Positions 57,094 through 64,000 of a stretch of DNA of 64,000 nt are shown one piece after another (position 1 is the first letter of the stretch; every line of letters begins with the position of its first letter). The position numbers were made by a program, and so were the translations under genes. The stretch lies in contig JASWHV010000004.1 of NCBI GenBank assembly GCA_030760725.1, forward strand, positions 50,683,136 through 50,747,135, given 5' to 3'. The notes beneath the pieces were generated by a model. The model was not told where the DNA came from and did no database searches. It saw only the letters and a program-made list of their open reading frames with translations. The stretch comes from Neostapfia colusana. Its lineage: Eukaryota > Streptophyta > Magnoliopsida > Poales > Poaceae.

Positions 57094-57314
57094 ATCAAGC
57101 AGGAACTCGAGCGCTAGTGATGGCAGTGGGAAAAGCAGTCGCGCACGTCGGTAGCTCGGGGAAATGGTGACTGAGGCACGCCGGGGAGGGAATAAATAGC
57201 TCGGCCGGCTGGCCTCCGGCTTGGGGCACGCAGCAGGAGCTGGCGCCGGCCGGCCCCTTCGGTGGCGCGCGCGCACAACAGCCGGGAACCGACTGAACTG
57301 TGGTTCAGTCGGTT
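57094..57314 (-). promoter_or_regulatory. B3 U3 core region, replaced relative to B1
   Basis: The sequence from just after GGAGCTGCGATCGGC to TCAGTCGGTTTG has no visible similarity to the B1 equivalents (5484-5697 and the other LTR near 14545-14770), although both flanks align. It contains ATAAATA at 57192-57198, reading TATTTAT in element sense, which is a possible TATA-like element. It is taken as the core promoter because of its place in U3. Confidence 0.5.
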
Positions 57315-57954
57315 TGCTTTGAGGCTGAGGCTGACATGTGGGTCCCACTCCTCTTTTAACCTCTGAAATTTATTCCTAACAGCTGTGGTAAACAGTGAAC
57401 CCTATTCTACCCTTGGCAACTCAAATTATTCACCCAAGAGCCATTTGAATTGATCAAAGTTCAAATGAGGTTTGGTTTGAATGAATTTCAGCACAAGTGC
57501 AGTTTGAAATTCAAATAAAGTTTGAATTTCTCCCCCTTAGCTCATGTCAAGATCAACTCCAAATGGAGTGAAAATTGGTGTGTGAGCTCACAAAAATGTG
57601 CTGAGCAAGAATATGCCTTCCACTTTTAAATTCAGTGGGTGGAAACAGTTTGAATTTGAATATGGTTTCAAACTGCCCTCTTCCTAACTATACCCAAAAT
57701 GACCTCAAAAAGGTTTTGAATTTGGGTGGAACTTGGCATGGACATCCTTAGCAAAGTGTAGGAGTTTTCATATGCCCAGCCCATCTATATCACATGTGGG
57801 AAATACCACTTTTGCAAGGTGTGAGTTTGTTCTCTAATGAGCATGTTGATAATTGTTACTTGCTCTTTATTTGTGTTCATCATTTTTCCTCAAATGAGGT
57901 GTGTGGTGTGGGGATGAACACTGCAAATGGGTGTCAAAAACTGAGGCCCTTACA

Positions 57955-57972
57955 TTCCTCCCCCCTTAAAAG
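57955..57972 (-). other. Polypurine tract of B3
   Basis: CTTTTAAGGGGGGAGGAA in element sense, abutting the LTR. Confidence 0.9.
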
Positions 57973-58024
57973 AATCTCGTCCCGAGATTATAAGGTGAAA
58001 ATGAGAGAGAGGACGGTGGAAAAA

Positions 58025-61000
58025 TTACCGGATATGCGACGTGAGAAAGTCGGGGTAGTTAGTGCGAAGGAATTCTTCGCTCTCCCATGTCGCTTCATCC
58101 ATGGAGTGATTACTCCACAGAACCTTGTAGAACCACAACGTACGGTTGCGTGTGGTTCGGGCCTTTTCATCAATAATCTGCACCGGTTCCTCCCGATAGG
58201 TGAGATCCGGTTGCAGTTCTTCAATGTCTTCCAGCTGAACGGTAGTTGATAGCTTAAGACACTTCCTCAGCTGGGAAATGTGAAAGACGTCGTGCACACC
58301 GGAAAGTGCTTCTGGTAATCTTAGCCGGTATGCCACCGATCCACATCTTTCGGTAATCTGGAATGGACCGATGAATCGGGGTGCTAACTTTCCTCTCACC
58401 CCAAATCTGTTTACGCCCTTCATTGGAGACACTCGTAGATATACGTGGTCTCCAGCTTCGAATTGTAACGGACGCCTTCTCCGGTCCGCATACTGTTTCT
58501 GTCGGGATTGAGCGGCTTTTAGGTTCGCTTGAATTAATCGAACCTTTTCTTCCGCGTTGTTGACAAGATCAATCCCGAAGGTAACCCTCTCGCCAGACTC
58601 ACACCAATTCAATGGTGTGCGGCATTTTCTCCCGTATAGCGCCTCGTAGGGCGCCATCTTGATGCTGGCTTGGTACCCATTGTTGTACGAGAACTCGGCT
58701 AACGGCAAGTGATCATCCCAGTTCTTGCCGTGGTCGATAGCGCAAGCTCGTAGCATGTCTTCTAAGATTTGATTTACCCGCTCCGTTTGCCCATCCGTCT
58801 GCGGGTGGTAGGCTGAACTACGGATCAGCTTCGTCCCCAAGGCAGCGTGGAGCTGCTCCCAAAAACGGGACACAAATAAAGTGCCCCGGTCCGATACGAT
58901 AGTACGGGGTACGCCGTATAAGCATAGGATCCGTGAGATGTACAGTTCAGCGTACTTCTTGGCGTCGTAGTTGGTGTTGACCGGGATGAAATGGGCAACT
59001 TTGGTGAGCCGATCGACGATCACCCACACAGAATCATGTTTCTGTAAGGTGGTGGGTAAACCGACGACGAAATCCATGCTCACGTCCTCCCACTTCCAGG
59101 CAGGAATGCCCAGTGGTTGCAGCAGTCCCGGTTTCCGCATGTGGTCTGCCTTCACCCGTCGACATGTATCACACTCGGACACGTATTTTGCAGTCTCTCG
59201 CTTCATCCGTGTCCACCAAAACTTGCTTCTGAGTTCTTGATACATCTTGTTGCTGCCGGGGTGAATAGAAAACTTTGATAAGTGAGCCTCATCAAAGATT
59301 TTCTTCCGTAACTCCGGGTTTCGGGGTACGACGATCCGGTCCTTGAACCATAGGACGCCGTCTCCGTCCTTCCGGAAACATTTCAACTCCCCACTGTCTA
59401 CACGTCTCCGCAAATGTGATATGCCCTTGTCATTCTTCTGGGCTGCCGCTATCTCTTCACGGATGGTGGGGATCAAAGCTAGGTTGTAGAGAGCTCCATG
59501 TGGAATCACATGTAGTGGTGGTTCGCTCTCTTCCAACGGTGTGATGGTCAGATTATTGACGTGTGACTTGCGGCTCAGCGCATCTGCCACAACGTTTGCC
59601 TTGCCCGGATGATAATGGATCTCTATCTCATAATCCTTTATCAGTTCTAACCATCTTCGTTGCCTCATGTTCAGCTCCTTCTGAGTGAATATGTACTTGA
59701 GGCTTTTGTGGTCGGTATATAAATGTACGAGGTTACCGAGTAGGTAGTGCCTCCACATCTTCAGTGCAAGTACCACGGCAGCGAGCTCCAAGTCGTGAGT
59801 GGGATAATTTTGCTCATGGTTCCTAAGCTGCCGTGATCCATACGCGACCACTCTTCGGTCTTGCATCAGCACACATCCGAGCCCAATGCCGGATGCATCG
59901 CAGTACACATCGAACGGTTTTGTTGTGTCTGGCTGCGCCAAAACCGGTGCTGATGTCAGGTGCTTGACTAAAGCCTTGAATGCTGCTTCACATGCTGGAC
60001 TCCAAACATATTTGGTAGCCTTCTTCAGCAGTTCTGTCATTGGCTTGGCAATCTTCGAGAAGTTCGGAATGAACCTCCGATAATATCCCGCGAGTCCGAG
60101 GAAACTCCGTACCTCATGAACAGTTCTCGGGGATTTCCAATTCAGCACTTGCGTGATTTTGCTCGGGTCCACAGCGATACCCTCCGCTGAGATGATATGC
60201 CCGAGGAAAGGCACTTGCGATATCCAAAACTCGCATTTGCTGAACTTTGCGTATAACTTGTGATCCCGCAGCCGTTGCAAGACTATACGCAGATGTTTCT
60301 TGTGATCTTCCTCCGACTTGGAATATACCAGGATGTCGTCGATGAAGACCACGACAAACTTGTCCAGCTCCGGCATGAACACCGAGTTCATTAAGTACAT
60401 GAAGTGAGCTGGAGCATTGGTGAGGCCAAAGGACATGACCAGGTACTCATAAAGTCCGTACCTTGTCGAAAAAGCTGTCTTTGGAATGTCCTCAGCCCTG
60501 ATCTTAATCTGATGGTACCCGGATCTTAAATCCATCTTGGAAAAGACCTTTGCTTCGACCAACTGATCAAACAACATGTCGATCCGTGGCAACGGGTACT
60601 TGTTCTTGATGGTTACGGCATTTAATGGACGGTAGTCCACGCAAAGCCGCAACGTTTCATCCTTCTTTTTGACAAATAATGCCGAACAGCCCCATGGCGA
60701 GGAGCTCGGCCTAATAAAACCCTTCTCCAGAAGGTCCGTGAGCTGAGTCTTCAGTTCCGCCAACTCCTTGGGCGCCATCTTGTACGGCCTTCGGGATATT
60801 GGCATGGTTCCCGGTGCAAGTTCAATCTTGAACTCCACCTTTCTATCGGGTGGCATCCCCGGCAAATCATCCGGGAATACATCAGGGAATTCTCGGACCA
60901 CTGGAATGTCTTCCAATCTGATGGTTGTGGCTTGATAGACACTTGGAAGTTTTATTTCTGGACTGTCCAGAAATAATGAGTGAGAACCGTGCACTCCTGA

Positions 61001-62581
61001 GTTTAAGTGCACGACTCGGAGGACGGTGTCTAAAACAGCGCCGTGGCGGTTTAACCACGACATCCCTAGGATGACATCGACCTTCTGTCCCTCTAAGAGA
61101 ATGAGAGACGTGGGGTACACTCTACCCGCTAAGCATAATGGTGCTTTGGAGACCATTACGCTTGCTGAAATCTTCCCACCCGGTGAACAAATTAAATATG
61201 GACTATCGGTGGGTAGTATTGGCAAGCTGTGTTTAGCAATGAAAGCTTGGCTAATAAAATTATGCGTGGCGCCTGAATCAAATAGTACTATAGCGGGATG
61301 CTGGTGGAGTTGGAACATACCCGCAAGGATTGGCTCGCCCTCCGGCACGTCCTCAATGGCAAGCTGGTGGACAGTACCGGGCCTAGGGTTTGCCCGCCGC
61401 GCATTAGTAGGGTTCCGGGGTTGATTCCTCCCCGGAAACTGTGGTACCACTCCGCCGCCTTGCCTCTCCGGGCAACTGCTCGCGAAGTGTCCTGGACGAC
61501 CACACTTGTAACATGTGGCCGCTGCTGGTGGAGTACTTGGTGGACGAAAGCCCGGCATGCGTTGCGGAGGTGCAAACGCACGCGGCATCGCCCGCTGCTG
61601 CTGTTGTTGTTGCGGTGGTGCTGGCAGTGCCGGCCGGAATGCCGGTGAAGAATACGGCCGACCGCGGAACGGCATCGACCGCTGTGGTGGCTGCCAGCGC
61701 GGACCTGATGGTGGGCGATTCACCATCCGAAACTTCTGAGAAGGACCGCCTCCTTCTCCGCTGCTCGGCGGCGTGCTTCGCTTTCGCTCTGCCGCCGCCA
61801 ACTCCTTGCCGGAGTCTTCCTGAACAATCGCAGCATCAATTATGTCGTTGAGGCTGCCGCGATTGAACATCGCCAGCTTGTCCTTCAGGAGCGGGTTAAG
61901 CCCCTGGTAAAAGTGGTCCCGCCGCTTCTCGTCCGTATCTGCGTGATACGACGCGTAGAGTGCGAGATCGTTGAACGCTCTGGAGTACTCCAGCGCGTTC
62001 CGGCTCCCTTGTTGCAGGTGTAGGAATTCCTGCGTCTTCCTCTTCATCAAACCGGGCGGTATATGATAGGCCCGGAAGGCCGTCCGGAACTCCGCCCAGG
62101 TCATCACTCGGTCGGTGGGTTGTGAAGCACAAAAGTTGGCCCACCACGCGCTCGCGGATCCTTGGAGCTGCTGGACCGCGAACTGAGTCTTGCGCTGCTC
62201 GCTGATTTGGAGCAGCCCGAACTTCATCTCTATGGCGCGGAGCCAGTTGTCCGCGTCAAGTGGTTCATCCGCCCTTGAGAATACAGGGGGATGAGTCGCC
62301 AGGAAGTCAGAGTAGGAGCTCTGTTGGCGCTCCTCACGATCTTGACGTCTCTCTGGGCGAGACGTATTCGCAATTAACGTTTGCAGCAGCTCTGTATGCT
62401 GCTGATGTGAACCCGCCATTGCCGCGACAATGTCGGCCAATGTAACCGTTGGCAGTGGCGGTGGCGGTGTTTGCTGTTGCTGTTGCTGCTGCTGTCCCGA
62501 GGAGTCCTCGGGAGGTGGTTGGGAGGTCTCTCCCCCTTGGCTAGTACCTCCAACATCGGGGTTGGCACGAGTACGCGTCAT
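58025..62581 (-). CDS. B3 gag-pol polyprotein, Tekay-type chromovirus
   Basis: 1,518 residues from MTRTRANPDVGG. This start was chosen over an in-frame ATG ten codons upstream because an acceptor-like TTGAATTTCAG lies between them. In order: a Gln/Pro-rich N-terminus; gag core (SDFLATHPP to about 260); a Pro-rich stretch; CCHC knuckle from C357 (CYKCGRPGHFASSC); protease DSGATHN at 435; RT FIDD Asp748-749; RNase H at Asp895; integrase HHCC at about 1100-1140 and Asp1170, Asp1231, Glu1267 (35-residue spacing); a GPF module; and a chromodomain ending LWFYKVLWSNHSMDEATWE. The frame is uninterrupted and all key residues are present. It shares its plan with A3 gag-pol but is a clearly different family. 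Confidence 0.96.
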   Translation of the reverse strand: MTRTRANPDVGGTSQGGETSQPPPEDSSGQQQQQQQQTPPPPLPTVTLADIVAAMAGSHQQHTELLQTLIANTSRPERRQDREERQQSSYSDFLATHPPVFSRADEPLDADNWLRAIEMKFGLLQISEQRKTQFAVQQLQGSASAWWANFCASQPTDRVMTWAEFRTAFRAYHIPPGLMKRKTQEFLHLQQGSRNALEYSRAFNDLALYASYHADTDEKRRDHFYQGLNPLLKDKLAMFNRGSLNDIIDAAIVQEDSGKELAAAERKRSTPPSSGEGGGPSQKFRMVNRPPSGPRWQPPQRSMPFRGRPYSSPAFRPALPAPPQQQQQQRAMPRAFAPPQRMPGFRPPSTPPAAATCYKCGRPGHFASSCPERQGGGVVPQFPGRNQPRNPTNARRANPRPGTVHQLAIEDVPEGEPILAGMFQLHQHPAIVLFDSGATHNFISQAFIAKHSLPILPTDSPYLICSPGGKISASVMVSKAPLCLAGRVYPTSLILLEGQKVDVILGMSWLNRHGAVLDTVLRVVHLNSGVHGSHSLFLDSPEIKLPSVYQATTIRLEDIPVVREFPDVFPDDLPGMPPDRKVEFKIELAPGTMPISRRPYKMAPKELAELKTQLTDLLEKGFIRPSSSPWGCSALFVKKKDETLRLCVDYRPLNAVTIKNKYPLPRIDMLFDQLVEAKVFSKMDLRSGYHQIKIRAEDIPKTAFSTRYGLYEYLVMSFGLTNAPAHFMYLMNSVFMPELDKFVVVFIDDILVYSKSEEDHKKHLRIVLQRLRDHKLYAKFSKCEFWISQVPFLGHIISAEGIAVDPSKITQVLNWKSPRTVHEVRSFLGLAGYYRRFIPNFSKIAKPMTELLKKATKYVWSPACEAAFKALVKHLTSAPVLAQPDTTKPFDVYCDASGIGLGCVLMQDRRVVAYGSRQLRNHEQNYPTHDLELAAVVLALKMWRHYLLGNLVHLYTDHKSLKYIFTQKELNMRQRRWLELIKDYEIEIHYHPGKANVVADALSRKSHVNNLTITPLEESEPPLHVIPHGALYNLALIPTIREEIAAAQKNDKGISHLRRRVDSGELKCFRKDGDGVLWFKDRIVVPRNPELRKKIFDEAHLSKFSIHPGSNKMYQELRSKFWWTRMKRETAKYVSECDTCRRVKADHMRKPGLLQPLGIPAWKWEDVSMDFVVGLPTTLQKHDSVWVIVDRLTKVAHFIPVNTNYDAKKYAELYISRILCLYGVPRTIVSDRGTLFVSRFWEQLHAALGTKLIRSSAYHPQTDGQTERVNQILEDMLRACAIDHGKNWDDHLPLAEFSYNNGYQASIKMAPYEALYGRKCRTPLNWCESGERVTFGIDLVNNAEEKVRLIQANLKAAQSRQKQYADRRRRPLQFEAGDHVYLRVSPMKGVNRFGVRGKLAPRFIGPFQITERCGSVAYRLRLPEALSGVHDVFHISQLRKCLKLSTTVQLEDIEELQPDLTYREEPVQIIDEKARTTRNRTLWFYKVLWSNHSMDEATWESEEFLRTNYPDFLTSHIR

Positions 62582-62853
62582 TCTGAAATTCAACACAGCA
62601 GCAATTAGCACATGTCTTACTCAAAATTCCATAAACAGGAGTAAGTATTGAAGCGACGCATGATTAACTTGCACAACATTCACATATATTGATAAAGCAT
62701 AAACTTTATACAAGATACATTATTCTCGGATCTCCGAGAAGTCGTGCTCATGTCGTCACTACCTATACATACGCTACTGTCTACACGACATGTCACCGAT
62801 TACAAAAGTTGGGTTACGCTACCCTAGCTGCCCTACTTGGCAACCGTAACCCC
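62582..62853 (-). promoter_or_regulatory. B3 spacer between ORF0 and gag with candidate 3' splice site
   Basis: No gene. In element sense it ends GCTGTGTTGAATTTCAG, with the gag ATG one base later. The spacer could be the end of an intron that removes ORF0. Confidence 0.4.
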
Positions 62854-63798
62854 CTACTCGGAGTAGAACTCGACCTCCTGTGGGTCGTCCTCCTCCGGTA
62901 CCTCTGCTGGTGGCTCGGGGTCTACCACCTCTTCTCCCATTCCAGGTTCTCCCATGGCTGGAAGACCCAAGACTACCGGTACGCCCAATACCGGGGGCAC
63001 GAGGTCCTGCAATGCATGCACCTCGTCCATAGCCTGGTTGTAGTCCTCTTCCCAGCCTTGTCCTTCCTCAATAGCGTCGTCCCGCTCTTGAGCAAGGTCC
63101 TCATTCTGCTGGGTTAGGGTCTGCACCAGCTCTTGCAACGCCGCAATGTCAACACGGCTCTTCTTCTTTGCCTTCTTCAGACGACGCAACTGATTGTGTT
63201 GTTCATTCAGTCGCTTGATCGTCGGAAGGAGCACATTGCGGAGTGCACTGTGAGCATTCTCAAAATGATCTCCACGGCTTGTGCTCTCCTTGAGCTTGGT
63301 GGCGAGATGCTCCGTATGAACAGCTTGGCTGTCCATCACAGCGTTTCCCGCCCTCATTTGGAGGCTGAGATTTGCCTCCGCGGGGTTGTATCTTGGGCAA
63401 CTCGGGTTTGTTGCCTCTAGGTACCTCTCTTCCCACACATGCTGAGCTCGTCCCTCCACCGGAACGAGTGCGTATGGAGTTCCCTCCATAGCCTGTACGT
63501 GTAGTTGGCAGAAACGTGACATAGTGTCACGGGCTGCCACTTGCCACATCCCTTCCGGTTGTCTTCCTCTCACCGTGACGGTGAATGGCACCCAACCGGG
63601 TGGCGTAGGCCCTGCAGGAACCTCGACATGGATCGTCCACGTCTTGTTCCCCTCTTCGCCTTCTTCCTTGGCGAAGTATTGCGGCATCTGGTTGTACCCG
63701 AAATATTGGAGCATTAGCCACAATGCTCCCGGGTAGCCGCTACGGTCAGAGCAGTGGGAAACTACCCACCCGTTCTCCAACCGTTTATCTGCTGCCAT
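62854..63798 (-). CDS. B3 ORF0, intact extra ORF upstream of gag
   Basis: 314 residues from MAADKRLENGWVV; the ATG directly follows ATATTTTTACAG. Function unknown. The N-terminal 120 residues contain a segment GNKTWTIHVEV followed by PFTVTVRG and a helix-like MWQVAARDTMSRFCQLH, comparable in order to the conserved part of the A ORF0. About residues 180-266 form a strong coiled coil with a basic patch RRLKKAKKKSR. The tail is Pro/Glu/Asp-rich and ends EVEFYSE. It has no protease, RT or integrase motifs, no signal peptide and no membrane segment. It lies 272 bp upstream of gag in the same orientation. B1 keeps only the last fifth of it. Confidence 0.85.
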   Translation of the reverse strand: MAADKRLENGWVVSHCSDRSGYPGALWLMLQYFGYNQMPQYFAKEEGEEGNKTWTIHVEVPAGPTPPGWVPFTVTVRGRQPEGMWQVAARDTMSRFCQLHVQAMEGTPYALVPVEGRAQHVWEERYLEATNPSCPRYNPAEANLSLQMRAGNAVMDSQAVHTEHLATKLKESTSRGDHFENAHSALRNVLLPTIKRLNEQHNQLRRLKKAKKKSRVDIAALQELVQTLTQQNEDLAQERDDAIEEGQGWEEDYNQAMDEVHALQDLVPPVLGVPVVLGLPAMGEPGMGEEVVDPEPPAEVPEEDDPQEVEFYSE

Positions 63799-64000
63799 CT
63801 GTAAAAATATATTTGAGAAATGTCAAATATTTATTTAAACAGTAAACCATTGAGTTATAACATAAGATATGTCATTGAACCCTTAACACTTGGAAACATA
63901 GTTCAAATTTTTAAACAAATTTGACTGCTGATCTGCTGTTCCCATGACAGCCCTGACCAGTTTCCATATCAATCTGATTTAGGCCAGGTTAAAAGCAAAA
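63799..64000 (-). other. B3 leader, 3' part
   Basis: AT-rich non-coding sequence upstream of ORF0. The acceptor-like AG is at 63799-63800 on the complement. No PBS is seen before the window ends. Confidence 0.6.

Larger units (their letters stand above)
53910..57954 (-). repeat. B3 3' LTR (4,045 bp)
   Basis: Left terminus TGACACGACC and right terminus TTACA, giving TGTAAGGGCC...GTCGTGTCA in element sense. It matches both B1 LTRs except for the block 57094-57314. The family B hairpin is at 54255-54270. No gene lies inside. Confidence 0.92.
53910..64000 (-). mobile_element. B3: family B chromovirus, coding part intact, runs off the window
   Basis: A minus-strand element: full 3' LTR, polypurine tract, uninterrupted gag-pol, spacer, uninterrupted ORF0 and the start of the leader. 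The PBS and 5' LTR lie beyond 64000. It is inserted in the A3 3' LTR, so it is younger than A3. Confidence 0.93.

Overview
The window is plant nuclear DNA, most likely from a grass. It is built from nested LTR retrotransposons and I see no host gene. The grass assignment is an inference from the element types: Tekay-type chromodomain Ty3/gypsy elements with an extra ORF upstream of gag, as I recall for rice RIRE3/RIRE8, and a Sirevirus-type Ty1/copia element. Local names used here are A and B (two Ty3/gypsy chromovirus families), C (Sirevirus) and D (a diverged relative of A).

Layout. 1-15415: B1, a decayed minus-strand B element. Its 3' LTR carries a solo LTR of family A (A1, 1767-5215, flanked by GTGAG duplications), and its 5' LTR ends at 15415. 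15416-16649: C1, a plus-strand Sirevirus fragment into which B1 inserted within integrase and A2 within RT. 16650-about 23760: A2, a decayed, internally deleted minus-strand A element. About 23767-24629: a plus-oriented copia-like LTR. 24630-about 30424: C2, a decayed minus-strand Sirevirus fused at its gag end to D (30425-33173: truncated ORF0, PBS and LTR). 33174-53909: A3, a plus-strand A element with an intact gag-pol ORF. Its 3' LTR is cut at 53909 by B3 (53910 past the window end), a minus-strand B element with intact gag-pol and ORF0 reading frames.

The most unusual structure is in A3. A 2.8-kb block made of the 3' half of the LTR, the tRNA-Met primer binding site, the leader and ORF0 is tandemly repeated five times (34842-48859). 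One retrotransposon therefore carries five PBSs and five ORF0 copies upstream of a single gag-pol. Only the fourth copy has an open ORF0; it is also the only one that keeps an AG directly before its ATG.

A second theme is ORF0 itself. Families A, B and D encode related small proteins upstream of gag. In all three, the ATG of ORF0, and in A and B also that of gag, directly follows or lies one base after a splice-acceptor-like sequence. This suggests that ORF0 and gag-pol are reached by alternative splicing from a long LTR leader. The LTRs of all three families also share a small hairpin preceded by CTTGC in the element sense.

Inferred order of insertion: C1 first, then B1 and A2 into it, then A1 into B1's LTR (later reduced to a solo LTR). 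Independently D, then A3 into D's LTR, then B3 into A3's 3' LTR.
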